Shown: positions 35,901 to 49,225 of the stretch, in pieces
Layout of the letters: the number at the start of each line of letters is the position of its first letter
Numbering within the stretch: the first letter of the stretch is position 1
Assembly: GCA_947561715.1 (NCBI GenBank)
Contig: OX387202.1
Location: forward strand, 17,373,001 to 17,437,000
DNA length: 64,000 nt
DNA from: Ascidia mentula
Taxonomy: Eukaryota > Chordata > Ascidiacea > Phlebobranchia > Ascidiidae
Reading direction: 5' to 3'
Notes under the pieces: model-generated
Seen by the model: only the letters and a program-made list of their open reading frames with translations
Told to the model about the DNA's origin: nothing
Databases searched by the model: none
Program-made: the position numbers and the translations under genes

Positions 35901-37820
35901 AATTTGCACAGCAACAGACAACACACATGGAAATATTTTTGGGAACCGTAATGCATTTGTGGAAATATTGCTGAGAACCATTCGGTTCGTTAGCAAAGCC
36001 ATTATAAATTTTTCGCAGGAGCTATACAGAAGGTGAAGTCTTGGTTCTCAATATGTGTGCGAAAGCGAAGCAATAGATTCGTCAAACCACTCGTACAGGA
36101 ACCGATCAGGACTGGTATCGGTACTCAAACTTGGGAAATAATGTCAAAGTCATCGGCAAAAAGCGCAATGTGATTCCATCGAACCAATATTCTTCGTATC
36201 AATGCAATGGATAAACGGGGAAAACTGCATAATGGTAACTGAATTTATTGCCTCACAAAAAATAACATTTTGGTTTGGTAAATATGACGACCATCAGCAC
36301 AAAAAACCCTTCCGGTGTCTGTACGGGGGAAATTCCCTCTTACGAGCAAGTTTCATGTATTTTCCTTTACCAATGAAAGGGCGCACAAAAACACAAGGGA
36401 ATATACTGAAATAGTGACATAGCCATATTTATGTGAATTATCAAACAGATCAAGTTATTTGAAGTTGGGCATTGCGTGAGAATGAAAGTTCCACAAAAGA
36501 TTTCCCAAATATTTAAGTTCTGATACTGCGAAATGAGTCAAAGTTTGGAGTTTGTCTGGATGGCAAATTTCTTGTTGTATTACACATAACTGTGATTTGG
36601 TGTGGAGTATAAAGAGGGTTTCCATACCATGCTTATTTCTAGAATTTGTGCATATTTCCACAAGCAGTGTTTTTGAAAATAAAAATGTGCCCTTTTCCAC
36701 GACACGTGTTTCCTTTGTGCTTACGTGTTTGTTTTTTTGTTAATGTTTTGCGTCCTAACGGGTCTATTTCCTCAACAACTACGGATTATCAGTGACATGG
36801 CGCGGTGGTAAACGATTTCTGATGGACCACCTTCAGAAAAGTCCAATCATTCTGACGCATTAATATATCTTCAAGATCGGACGAAGTGTGAAATGCATGA
36901 GAAATGTCGACGTAAAAAGCAACATACTTGCGTTGTCGATATTAACCCTGGGTGTAACACGTAATAGTGATTGCTGCAGATTGCTACATAATAAACCTGT
37001 GCAAATAAAAGCGTTGGTTTAAGTTTGACATTTGCATGGTGTTTTTCTTTGAAGACGAAGCCGGGCGTTTTCTGAAGGAAGGTTGGGAAAAAAGAACGTT
37101 GGCTTCTTTCCACGTCTCTCTCTTTTATTTTATCTGCATGTCTTGCTCTTTCTCGGTGCGAGCTTGGAAGTATGCGTAATGTGTAGTCACAGACTAAAAC
37201 TCACTGCACAACTATTTGATGGACTCAAACGTTGCCAAATAAAAGGGTAACAAATATTAACAAAATAATGCAATTTAAATATTTTAATTAATAGTTTTTT
37301 CTTCTATATTTTTATCTAATGTTCACTGGCATCGCAGCCAAGGCTTGGCACCTAAGCTTGATCAGCCACTGTGGCCCCTATAGGCGCAACAAATCCTGTG
37401 AAGGCGAAAGGCCTGTTGGCCAATAATTGACGGAAAATCTATTCCAACTGTCTCTCTGCACAATTCACAATGACAAACACTTTAATTCGAATAACATTTT
37501 TTTATCGGGCTTTGGGAAATAAATTCCAATTCACGGCGAATAGAGATTCAGTGTTGATAGTCTTGTTACAATGATAATAGAGAATGCAATTGAACACGTA
37601 GCAGACTAATCTTAACTCAACTTGTAATGCCATGCGCCGCGATTCGAAACGTAATATCACGTGACAATGCTAGTACAGCAGCGACACATAGTGGAAGAAG
37701 AAAAAAGGGAATGTTAAGCAATGACTGCTAAAATTTGACATTGTCCGCTGCAATATCCACATCGCTACGTGACTTAAACCTTGGTTTCGTACATAAGTAA
37801 GATTTTCCCCGAAATGTTCG
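32921..37820. repeat. S-repeat array in module A
   Basis: More than two units of S repeat, with aagcttgatcagccactgtg landmarks near 33,254, 35,419 and 37,358. Two units (around 34,625-35,000 and 36,780-37,010) also contain a sub-block with tggcgcggtggtaaacgatt, shared with 13,240-13,600. No gene recognised. Confidence 0.78.
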
Positions 37821-40800
37821 CAAATGCGTTTGAACGCTCAGTATAATGTAGGATTGTAGAACATGACCCACTCATACAATGTAGGATTGACCACACGAAT
37901 ATAGGAGTTTGTTAACGACGGACGAATGGTCTTCTTTTTGAATGGAAAATTCTGCGTAAATTTGAGTGGGTCATGTTCCACGCCCTATACAGTCTTCCTG
38001 TCTGTGCAGCGGTAATCGAAACGTGTTGATTTCCGATGGACTCGGTGGTTGATACGGTCTGGGTATGGCCACCTCATCATACAGAATTTTGCGTTTTTGT
38101 GTGTGGATTTTGGAATGGCCACCTCATATTGTTTATTCATTACCAAACTTACGCACATAGCAACGAACTTGTTTTAACCTATTTATTTTTCGAAATTATG
38201 GTTATTTTGTTAATATGTGTGCACTTCGGTATATAAGCCTATTTTACCGTGCAAAATAAGTTTAATTCTAGCGCTACATAGAAGGACCATGAATTATGGA
38301 TCGTGGCAAAAGATATTACGGAAGAAAAGGCCCGATTTTGTAGCTGCAGTATCTTTGTATCCGAAGGCATAACAAAAATATTAGGAAAGCTATTTTTATA
38401 GCAAGCAATAGGTTTTCGTGCACGAGTCACAAACCGTTGTCATTTGTATTTAACCTAAAAGAAACGACCGTTTGCAACTGTTCTGGTTACGTCGTGTGAT
38501 TAGTATAATGTGCCAAAATCAATCTGTGACTCCCTGTGTGATTACTACCACCGTGCGGAAAACTGATAGCAATTAAATGTCATATAAATGCGTTCTTGTA
38601 ATCCAGGGGTGCACAACCTTTTTACTATTGCCGACCGCATCACACACACCACTGTGTGCTAACGGCCGCCACTGAATATACTATTTTTTCAACGATATAC
38701 TCCTGATAATTACGACAAGTTGACGTGAGCATTATTAGAAAGGAATGGAAATGATTCCATACCTGAAAAAATGTGCACTATTTATTATTTACATTTGCCA
38801 AATTACGTATATTACAATGTAATGAAATGTCGAATTATTCAATGACTGCCTTGTTCTTGCACGCTAGGTTCACGTCTCCATCATAAAACAATCCACTTCC
38901 CATTTGGGATTAAATGCCCTTTTCTCTTGTTTTAACAGCCTTTTGCGTTTCAGCGACATGACTGAGCGATTCCACTGTTTAGCTTTTCGACAACTGCACA
39001 TGCGTACTTGACAATTCAGGGATATGCTATTAATGTTTTATGATGTCACCATCCCTATTGTTGCGCTTTGTCTCGGTTGCGGTGGCTGCACCAGTTACTA
39101 CTCGCTACAGCGAACGAATGTCTATAACGCGGAAATGGAAATGGACCTAATCAATAGCTTAACTCTTGAGACCGCTAGAAAAAAAAGTTTCAGAAGCATC
39201 GACGGCCGCCAATGCATCTATTTTGATATAAATGTGCACGGCCGCAAAAAATAGCGTCCGCGGCCGCAGGTTGTGCACCGCTGTGTAATCGAACGTTTTT
39301 AGTTGTTTGTTTAGCCTACAGTCATTTCGACACGAACAATTTAAAGAAACTCAACATCAACGGGGAAACAAAAATGTTTATCTTTGGTTAGTTTTCGTTC
39401 AATTATATCAACTCACTTATAAATGCTTTGGCAAATGCCTTAGCCAGGGGTTCACAAATGGATTCATCAGGCTTGTCCACAAGCATATGAAAAATGCACA
39501 ATGTTACAGGACCTACGATGCGATGCGTGCTTATGATGCTTAAATGTCATTGCGTAAACCACTAAGTGGCGACAGCAACGCTGGACCGATGTCTGACTGA
39601 AATAGGAAGTCATTATGTTTGAACAACTGACTCGGAGGTCCACAATGCAACAGCACACACATAAATCTGTTTTGAGACTAGATCTTATGTAGAAATATCT
39701 CGTCAACTATTTTGCAAGGGAAATATCTTGCGGTGCCAGGTCCGTCACCCAGCACATAGAACACAACACGCAATTGTATTCAATGTTGAACAGAATGGGA
39801 GGCGCGACGGAAACACAAACACTACAAAAATTTCCATTTGTTTTGAGCTTGATTTAGTAATAGCGGCTCGAGGCTCACGCTTTTGGGGAGAAGAGAAAAA
39901 AGAGCCTATTTTTCTTGTAAATGTGTATTTGCCTTCCGCAGAGTTATTAAAATATGATAGGAATTCCATTTTATGGAAAGTGATTACTTGACCCACAAAC
40001 AGTTTTTCAAAAAAAAACGCATGTAATCCATAGTCTAATCTTTTTGCATGTAATTGCTTTAAGCGTAGTTCTTGTTGGTGTTGGCAAAAATTGTTGTGAA
40101 AATAATATAACATTTTCAATTTGCCGCTAGATGTCGCAAGTGGTAGCGTATTGACAATATATTTTTATGTGTCATGATCAGTATACTGGGAAAATGTAAG
40201 CTGTTGGCTTAGTGCCCAACTTCTTATTTTATGGCAAGTGGTTGGTCTCGAACACGAGTCACAAACAGGTTTTGTGATGACGATTACATGCCACTGTCAG
40301 CACGTGATTTATGAAATCGGCCCCAATCCATCTGTGACCACCTGTGTGATTATTATGTTTTTGTGTTGTGCTAATTGCAATTATCTGTGTTTAAAGTGTG
40401 CTTGGTATCTAACCTTTTCATTCATTGGTTTAAAATCATTTCAATACGAACAATCCAAAGAAAAACAGCATGAATTTTATCGCAATTCTAGTCCCAGCAT
40501 TTAGCAGGTTTCGAGACATTGAAATTAGCGAAATACTTGGTTTACTAACTTTTATAGAACATGCTAGATGGTCGCGACAACAACGCACCGAAACTGAAGT
40601 AGTTTTTTTGTTAAAATTGCAACTCAATGTACGTACCGCCGATTTGAAGCACCACAAAAATTGCACACGCACCAAACTTTAAGCTGTGTCTAACATAGAA
40701 AAACATTACTTTCCACGTCTTTAATACAAATATTGAGCTCCAATTTTACACATAAACAAGGTTTACAAACAGTTGTTTGTACAGAGAATCCATGAGCAGG

Positions 40801-42990
40801 AGACGATACATGTCTCTTTGCGGTCGCTGAACTCAACAAGTTTCTTGATATCTGTCCAATGTAGGATTGACCACATGAATATGGGAGTTTGTAAACGACG
40901 GACTAGAGGAGAAAGGTCGTCTTTTTTTTAATGGAAAATGCTGCGCAAATTTGTGTGGATCATGTTCTACGATCTATACAGTCTTCCTGTCTGTGCAGCG
41001 AATCGGGTTAATTCCTGTCGGAATCGGTGGTTGATACGGTATTTATCACCGAGCATACGCAGTTGGCAATGAACTTGTGTAAGTACCCATCCCTTTGCAG
41101 CAAGTATTTATGTCTTCGAATTCACTGTCGATGATTTTATACGTGTTGTTTATCTTGTAGGTACGTAGAAGGATGCAAGGAGCGCATAAGGTTAACCTCT
41201 TAATGACGCGGGACAAAGCTCTACTATTTGCTATAGAGATTGGGGCTGGCTGTAGCCTCCTGAAGGTTGTGCTGAAGACCTTTCCGGGCGTGGCATTTTT
41301 GCCTGAAAATAATCGTTCATTCCTCAAGCCGTCTCAAATATGTTGAATTTACCATTGCCTCCACTTTAACCTCCAACAGCAACGTGTTCGTCCAACCGTC
41401 GAGTTAACGTATAGGGTAAAATGACCTCATAATCATCCAACCAGTTCTGTTGATCATTTGTTTCCACACTCCACTCATTTGGATGACCCTTGTGGGTTAA
41501 ACGACCATTTCACTCTTTGCTGCCAGAAAATTTCAGCTAATTTCCTTTATTTCTCAATGAATTTAAATGTAATAAAATGAGTCTGACACAAATTGCGAAG
41601 ATTTTAATTAATATTTTGCACATTTTTTGTAATTGTTTTGATGTTATGGACTCAGTTATTTGCACCTACAGAAGTAATTCATGCGTGTAAATGCTTTGCG
41701 AAAAGGTTATATGTCTCGATCGCAAGGGCTGGAGGAAATGATAAATACTGGATTGGTCAAAGGCGCTCGAGCCATATACCAAACAAAATGGTATTGGGGC
41801 AAACGTGTTCAATTTTCAGTAATGCTTTCTGCATCTCGATTTTAGTGTATATTTTACACTGAAAGCATTCGCTTATGACTATTTTGTCGTTAATATTTGT
41901 GCATGACTTTGTGACATACAATATTAATGCTTTCCTGTACTCTTTAACATGTAACATCCAGCCACATATTTTTTCCTAATTTTGGGTTGATTTGTTCCCA
42001 TTATATGTGTGCACTACGGTAAGCAGATAAGTTTGTTTCTAGCGCTGCAGTGATAGAGCATGAATTATGGATGGTAGCTCGAGGTGTCCAGGTTAAAAGC
42101 TGCAGAATCTTTGAGTTCGCAGAATCAAACAATATTTGGGAAGGTTTTATCACGATCATTATATTTATTATGAAAGAAACGACCGTTTGCAACTGTTCTG
42201 GTCTCGCCTTGTGATTAGTATAATGTGCCACAATCAATCTGTAACTGCCTGTGTGATTACTACCACCGTGCGGAATACTGATAGCGATTAACTGTCATAT
42301 AAATGCGTTCTTGTTATCGAACGTTTTCAGTTGATGGTTTAGCCTACAGTCATTTCGACACGAACAATTTAACGAAACTCAACATCAAGAGGGAAATAAA
42401 AATGTTCATCTCGTGTTAGTTTTCGTTCACTTATATCAATTCACTTATAAATGCTTTGACAAATGCCTTAGTCAGGGGTTCACAAATAGATTCATCAGGC
42501 TTGTCCACAAGCATATGAACAATGCGCAATGTTACAGGACCTACGATGCGATGCGTGTTTATGATGCTTGAATGACATTGCGTCAACCACTAAGTGGCGA
42601 CAGCAACGCTGGAGCGATGTCTGACTGAAATAGGAAGTCATTATGTTCGTACAACTGACAGCAGACATAGAAATCTGTTAAATATCTTGCGGTGCCAGAT
42701 CCGTCACCCAGCACATAGAACACAACACGCAACTGTATTCAATGTTGAGCAGAATGGGAGACGCGACGGAAACACAAACACTACAAAAATTCCCATTCGT
42801 TTTGAGCTTGATTTATTAATAGCGGCTCGAGGCTCACGGTTTTGGTGAAAAGAGCCTATTTTTCTTGTAAATGTGTAATTCCCTTCCGCAGAGTTATTAA
42901 AATATGATAGGAATTCTGTTTTGTGGCAAGTCATTACATGAGACACAAACAGTGTTTGAAAAACAAACGCATGTAACAATAGTCTAATCT
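37821..42990. repeat. Block X, module B
   Basis: Second copy of block X. From 40,500 to 42,900 it aligns with module A at a constant offset of 16,224 bp with few differences. It carries a hAT-like element (38,604-39,283) that module A lacks. The open frame corresponding to 24,009-24,458 is broken here by an added base near 40,490, arguing against coding function. Confidence 0.72.
38604..39283. mobile_element. 680-bp hAT-like element, module B
   Basis: Left end CAGGGGTGCACAACC; right end in reverse CAGCGGTGCACAACCTGCGG. Flanked by a direct tgtaatc (38,597-38,603 and 39,284-39,290). The unoccupied target (cttgttatcgaacg) can be read at 26,086 in module A. A 76-codon open frame (39,024-39,254) has no recognisable transposase motif, so I treat the element as non-autonomous. 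Confidence 0.82.
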
Positions 42991-43052
42991 TTTCCTAAGT
43001 ATTGTTACGTTTTAGGCCATTTCTAGAATCAAATCGTTACTCCAAAACAGTG

Positions 43053-43897
43053 CTGTAAGTTTTTTTTATCTTTCCTTTCTCCAAATTCTGTGTTTTCGTA
43101 CAGTGCAAAATACCGCGAGACAAATTGTTCCATTCGTACGAGCGACGTTCAATTTTCTTGACCGCAACGGCAACGGGAAATTTGAGCGTTCAGATCAGAG
43201 GCTGCAATCGCAGCACTGCATCTACCTGGAGGTAGGATACGCAGTCAGAGCAGGTTTAAGACAATTTTTAAGACAACAACCAGCATTTAATAACGCGTTG
43301 GTCTCTTATAAACTAAACTGGGCCGAGTTTTGCAACTTCTGTAACCCATTTATTGACTTTTTTGTGCAAAGAACATGAACAACGACAGAAGTTCGGTCTG
43401 TGCGATTCTGACAACAACGGCTACCTTGACAGGACCGAGTATGCAAGGTGTTCGGTAATATCTTACGGATAAATTTTTGCAGTGAGTCTATTTTAACTTT
43501 TTGTACGCTACGGAATACCGGCAAAACAGCCAACAGTCACATACGATATATTCTAAAGTCGTTCGAGTTACTGCGATGAACTTAACGCTCATATTTTATG
43601 AAATACTTTCTCAAAGATATACATTAACCTGCTTTGTTCCAGCACAATTTAATCATACAGTAATGATTCAATCAGCGCGCAGATAGAGACCACGACGGAC
43701 TGCTGTCAAAACAACAGATGATCAAACTCATCAAAGCCTTTGCCAAAGTCGTTTACACCGATGCGACTTCATAGGATCAGCGTGCAGCCATCCACAAATT
43801 AAGAAAAGATCCTATGCAGTACGACCTGGTTGATGTCGTCAAAGTTGACACCAAGCTTTTCGAAAATTACCTCGAAAAACACAGAAATCAAATGTAG
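43053..43897 (+). pseudogene. EF-hand calcium-binding protein pseudogene (degenerate)
   Basis: Three EF-hand loops are readable on the plus strand: DRNGNGKFERSD (43,160-43,195), DSDNNGYLDRTE (43,404-43,439) and RDHDGLLSKQQ (from 43,685). The reading frame shifts between the first and second loops near 43,372, where FCNPFIDFFVQ runs out of frame before EHEQRQKFGL. The last segment has an in-frame TAG at 43,772-43,774 but remains open on both sides to a natural-looking end (YLEKHRNQM, stop 43,895-43,897). An intron-like gtaag...tacag lies at about 43,053-43,103. A frameshift plus a nonsense codon argue for a pseudogene; unrecognised introns could explain the shift but not the TAG as easily. Confidence 0.7.
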
Positions 43898-44049
43898 CGG
43901 CCATTCATTGCTCTTTCGATGGCCTACACATACAATTCAAAATAATTTTTTTTGTAATTATTTTGATAATTATAAAAGGTGTTGGTGGTAAAATAATCCA
44001 GCAATTAAACGGTTTCAGTCGAACGTTTCTGTGCTAGATTCGCTCCAAA

Positions 44050-44145
44050 ATGGATCACACCCAATTTAGCTTTGCAGACGGAGTAATATCCCAAGGCATA
44101 CAAGCTTGTTTCCTTAACTATTGTCAGAGCAGCCAAAATGACTGA
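44050..44145 (+). other. Possible orphan first coding exon
   Basis: ATG-started open stretch of 31 codons (MDHTQFSFADGVISQGIQAC...) about 80 bp downstream of a TATA-like attataaaagg (43,967-43,977). It lies just after the EF-hand pseudogene. I found no downstream exon or homology, so this may be a copied 5' end of a gene or chance. Confidence 0.25.
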
Positions 44146-45730
44146 ATGTAGTTGGAGGTAAACTTTTATTCATAGCTCCGACATCATTTCTGACACCAGA
44201 CTGGGCGACCCATACCCCGACAATTGATGATACACTGCTCTTTTCTGCTTTAGTGCTGTATTAAAAACTCACCTAACAGTTTGATTCCCATCTTACGCCA
44301 AACTTGTATTTCGACTCAAACAAGTTTGTTTGCCGGAGTAAAAGGTATGGTAAAGAACACGCAACAGCACAATAGAATTCAGGTTATCGCAGCCAACCGA
44401 AAATATACCAAAAAGAAAACCTAATCGGGATTTGCAAAAGCCGCAAAATTCCGCAAATAAATTGGATAGTTGGCATCCTATATTCCAAATATGTAGAAGG
44501 GAAGAAAGTAAAAAAAGAATTTTGACATGTTTTTGCATCTCACTCTATCAGTTTAGCTGCATGTCCTGCTCTTTCTCGTTGCGTGCTTGGAAGTATGTGC
44601 AATGTGTCGTCACAGACTGAAGGACGCATATTTTTATGAAAATAAGTTTCGGTGGCGGGAAATGCCCACCGTGTTGACCTTTGTCACAAAGGAAAGGGCC
44701 TCAATTTTTCGGTTGAATGGATGCACATGCGTGTGTTGTTGTCATGGCGAATTTGTGTGTTCGGGCAGTTTTAGCTATTTCAATCAGGTAGTTACTTGGT
44801 GGTGGGTGCTACTAAAAATTATGGTGAAATTGGAGCACAAAATTCAGGCTGTATTTGTAAAAAATGAATCGTTTAAGTGGCCGATCATTCGTGATTTTAT
44901 GAAAGATTCATCCCGGATCAACAAATTTTGATCAAAATTAGTCACTAGTAAAATGGTTTAGCCACACCCTGGGGGCATTTGCCTCTCTGGTTAGTCAATA
45001 TTTTGATATGAATCGTTCAACTGCCCACTTATTTGCATTTTTGTGTAAGTTCATACTCTTCTCTATGCAATGGCATCAAGGTCCTAAGAACAGTGCACAA
45101 CTGCCTAACTCAACAGTGCAAAATAAAGAATTTAAATTATTTAAATTTTAGGTTTTTGTTATTTCTTTTAATCGAATCTTTGCCCGCATCGCAACCAAGA
45201 CTTGGCACCCAAGCTTGATCAGCCACTGTGGCCCCTATAGGCGCAACAAATCCCGTGGAGGCGAAAGGCCTGTTGGCTAACAATTGCCCGAATATCCATT
45301 CCAACTGTCTCTCTGTAAAATTCACTATGCCAAACACATTAATTCGAATAGCAGTTTATTGTTAGGCTTTCGGGCATAAATCTCAAGCCGGCAAACGTCA
45401 CAAAAACATGGTATAGCAGCAACGTTATTACTCTTCACTTCAATAGACGTGGATGGTGCGTTGCTTCGCTCAGTGACATTACATGACGTCATTTGGGGTT
45501 TGATGTCATAACTTTAACCTCACCTTTGTGGTGACGTAATCTGATGTTTGTAACATTTCTAGTTACAAACTGTATTGCGATAAGTGTTTTGTGGTTGATT
45601 GCGGCGAATTTAGTTGTGATAATAAACCTGAACAATCACCAGTGAAGTCCCTCATCGTTTAACTAAGTTGTGACCGAAACTGATTATTGAGCACCACGAA
45701 TTTATTCGGATAAATTAATCGAATCATATA

Positions 45731-46568
45731 AGATGTTCCGCGAACCCGTAGGCAAAGATACTGCCAGACAAAAAGTAGTTCTACGAAAAGATATCTGTGT
45801 TCCATAAATTTTAGTTTTGTGGGTTTTTCTCAGCGGTCTTTGCCGGCCTTAAAAAATTAATTACCGGTACTTATCATTTGCCGGGAGTGGACAAATCGAC
45901 AAGGCTTCAAAATATACTAATTGACGCGATAAATAAACCAATAACGGTTCGTCTCCCTAGCTCATCATTCACTTTTTGTGCTCCTGTTTATGGAAAATTA
46001 CCAAACCAGCAGTTTTACAATGTTTTCCTTTTGCGCGCATAAGCTCCCGCACGAATGAATCGCCTTGTAAGACGTCACGCAACAATGATCTCGCTTTCGC
46101 ACGATTACGTTCGCAACGGTTTAAACGTAAGTGTGATCGGCTGTATCTTAGAAACTTGAGATCGTATCAAGCTACTTTTTTCACCAAAAATTGTAGAAAG
46201 TTCTGACCATTTTATGTTTAAGTTATTTTCCATGTCATATGAACTTTAACGCTAAACCGTGACCTGAAGATCTCTTCCGCTTTTCTGAGTAATGACGCAA
46301 CAAGCAAAAGGTTCCATGTTTTAAAGTTCCATGTATATTATTTTATGTGTGATGATTTGTGAAGCAAAGTATTTACAAAATATTAACAGCATCAAGTAAA
46401 CACACTTGTGAATTCGATGCAATCGTGGTGGTAACACGTATATGCGGTTAATAAATTGTTCATTTCTTCAAACAATAAAGAATAAAAAATGTTTCCAGTA
46501 ATTTCGATGATTTCTCGTTGATAACGCAAATAGTTTCATTTATTTGTTTTGTTTTATCTTCAGTTTTA
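45731..46568. other. Downstream flank of ficolin-like gene B
   Basis: Equivalent of 26,856-27,730 with many small differences, including a deletion near 46,040. The donor-like gtaagtgt after an open stretch at about 46,130 is conserved, but no complete exon was defined. Confidence 0.45.
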
Positions 46569-49204
46569 TTACATCACAGGTCTTATTTTCATTTCCGAAC
46601 GTTTACGTGATACCGGATTCCAACGGTTCGAATCGTCTGCTATTGTTTCCTCCTTGTAATACTTTCCGTTCAGGTTGGAGTAATAACAACTCCCATACCA
46701 CCAAGCTCCATGAAAACTAACAGCACAGTTTCCACCACTTCTCGAATCGTGATCTCGATTATGTGTGGAGAATGGCCTCTGATCGTGATAATTCAGCCAA
46801 TCAACTATTGGTGCAAATTTTTAAAAGTTTATTTTGCGGTTCAGATGTTAACCAGCCAATCAACTTGGATATAATTGAAAGCAATGTATGCTTAATATAT
46901 GGATTTAACGCATTTTGTGAGTAACATAGACGAATGTGCCAATAACGCTATAATTGCGAAACACATTATTTTTTAATTCCGATTTTTTAGTATTGCGAAT
47001 TCAGACTTCGTAAAAATTTTAGTTCTTGGAGACATTTTTTCGATTTATTTTAAACTTTCGATTTTGGCGGCTAGCGAATTTCACAAATGATAAAAAATGT
47101 TTATCAACCGCCACACAAGTGATTGGCTCGTATATTTACTTCAAAAGTACGCAGACTTTTATGGAAAAAAGTCTTGCATAAAAAAATGGGCAAAACGAGT
47201 GAAATTCAGCACGTCGTTAACTCACCTGCGGCCGTAAACATGCTTTATATTACATTTGTATTGTCGGCCGTGCATTGTGAAAAACTTGGTTTACAGGTTT
47301 TGCTTGGATGTTTGGCTTATGGAATTGGTCAGTCTTTGTTATAAAACAGAATAAAATCAAGTATTTTTTACAAAATTTCATTACACTTTGAAGGCATAAT
47401 TAAATGCGTAATTGTCAGTTTTGGACTCACTGGCGACTGTTGGTAAAATAAAGTCTGTGTGATGCGGCCGGTATTAATCTAAAGGTTGTGCGCCCCTGAG
47501 TTAAAGACTTTATTAAACTACCTTTGTATCAAGCTAATTAGTTAAACATGTTTGCTCACTTACCTGCGTCACCAGTGTACCCACCAACAGTCAGACGGTA
47601 ATTCTCCCCAGATGAACCGATGCTGAAGTTGCTGTGAAGATGGTACAAATAGGAACTCAAAAACTTGGCACTCAAACGCACGCATGTAGTTACCTGTACT
47701 TTGCATAATACTTTGTGTCATCGAAATTTTGCAGGTCAACGCGGAGCACTTGACGTTTCCAACTTGTAAGTTCGTGCATCAGCTCCAAGCCTTAATCAAT
47801 TAACAAACGTTAAGTGTTATTTGTTTATGCTTTTTACAAATGTTGGTGGTGTTTAGAGATGAAAAAGCTTTGCTTGCACTAATGCGCAGCCCAATATATG
47901 ACAATCGTGACGACGAGAAAATACTAACACATTTACACACAAGCCTATCTACCATTGTTTGTGTTTGAAACTACCGCTGGAGGCACAAAAGAACGAAAAC
48001 TAATTGGGAGTTGGTAAAATCTAAATAAACAAAATAAACAATTGATTTGAATGCGGGTAATGCTAATGTCGAATTACCTAACCAAAACTCTCCAGTCAAG
48101 GAACCAAATCCCTTTTCATATTCTCTCCAGCCCCGATAAAAATTAGTTGAACCATCATATCTTTTCTGTACAACCTGAAAATTTAAAAAGAAAAACAAAA
48201 TTGACATTGTCTTGCCTGGACTTAATATTTCCATCAAGCAATTACATGCATCCGTTATGTTTCAGTGTTCTATGCATGTTATAATTAAAATTGAAACAGA
48301 TACTTTTACAGAAATCGTTTGTATTTCCTGCAGTAAATAATTTAAGGCATCCCGTTATATTACAGTTTCGGTTGCATAACATTACCTTGTTTTTTTTAAA
48401 ATAAAATTAATCATTCTTTGTCAAACCTGTACAATTAATCGAATAAAAATATATTTTTTTTTCTTAAAATATGAACTCACTAGCCAACCACCGCCATCAG
48501 TTTGCATGTCGCAATATCCTTGGTAAGGCCGAGGAGAGAATAAATTGTAAACCCCGCTTAGCGTCATTCCGTTTTGCAACGCATCCTTGCAACTGGCGTA
48601 AACAACACGATTCGTATCTCCTACAAAATGAAACGTAGGAATTTTTTCGAATATGAATTATGTCCCTTTAACGCAGATACATCTTTACTGATATCGACAA
48701 CATTGCAATAATAAAAAAAAAACTTTCACCAAACCTGACATTACTGTAAGATTGTTCTCCAATTCATCCTGTTTTGATGCTAATTTCACGACAGAAACGT
48801 TTACGCCTGTTAAAAGAATAGAATATATTAAAAATAACCTTAAATCATTTGTGCTTAAGGTTTAAACCAAGTGCCACTAACGCAGTTCCAAAACAAAAGT
48901 AAATGTTTTAACTTTAGCAAAAGTAAATACGTTTAAGTTCAGTTTCCATTGCTTCCATCTTTGCTTCCAATCTCCTGAATTCATCTTCCCAGGTGTTATT
49001 GGCACCTGGTTCACCTTTCGGACCCTGGACACCACGAGGCCCAACAGCTCCCTTTGGACCCCGTTTTCCAGGAGGACCCGCTGGTCCTGGTATCGGATCT
49101 TCGTTGCTTCCTCCACAAGTCAGGATGACCTGATTCGCTCTTTGGCACAAGCTTAGAATTGGACAAGTTAGAAAAAGCAGCAGAATGCAGCTGATATTTG
49201 CCAT
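46569..49204 (-). CDS. Ficolin-like lectin B (collagen + fibrinogen-related domain), 7 exons
   Basis: Predicted secreted lectin of 335 aa. Exon model on the minus strand: 48,931-49,204; 48,735-48,806; 48,481-48,620; 48,078-48,174; 47,694-47,790; 47,564-47,655; 46,569-46,804 (1,008 nt, one frame, all GT-AG). It has the same architecture as gene A: signal peptide, Cys, ten Gly-X-Y triplets (GPRGVQ where A has GPHGVQ), neck helix including a 72-bp exon, and a FReD. Exons 4-6 are nearly identical to A. The last exon differs: [16 protein letters not shown] has Asn where A, C and typical ficolins have the first Asp of the calcium-site run, and one extra codon. GAWWYGSC and the final KRSEMKIRP are intact. 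Intron 5 is 38 bp; intron 6 contains the MITE remnant. Nothing suggests it is broken, but calcium binding may be altered. Confidence 0.9.
47227..47498. mobile_element. hAT-type MITE in intron 6 of gene B, left end deleted
   Basis: Same element as at 28,434-28,734, starting at ctgcggccgtaaacatgc without the left terminal repeat and flank. The right end (cgcccctg) is intact. Confidence 0.8.
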
Positions 49205-49223
49205 CTGAATTTTGAAAGTAGGT

Positions 49224-49225
49224 CT
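49224..49225 (-). other. Conserved 3' splice acceptor upstream of gene B start
   Basis: Same pyrimidine tract plus AG as in gene A, about 20 nt before the chosen ATG. Its conservation in all three copies supports a processing role, possibly trans-splicing. Confidence 0.5.

Larger units (their letters stand above)
42991..45730. other. Module-B-specific 2.7-kb insertion at the X/ficolin junction
   Basis: Where module A passes directly from block X to the ficolin flank (about 26,856), module B has 2.7 kb of extra DNA. It holds a broken EF-hand gene, a possible first exon near 44,050, S-repeat pieces at about 44,540-44,620 and 45,127-45,360, and about 0.35 kb of unassigned sequence containing two tgacgt/gacgtaat-type sites (45,480-45,545). 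Confidence 0.7.

Noticed and set aside
39024..39254. 76-codon frame in the 680-bp hAT-like element as a transposase
   Set aside because: No DDE/hAT dimerisation or BED-finger motif, and the element is far too short; it is most likely incidental.
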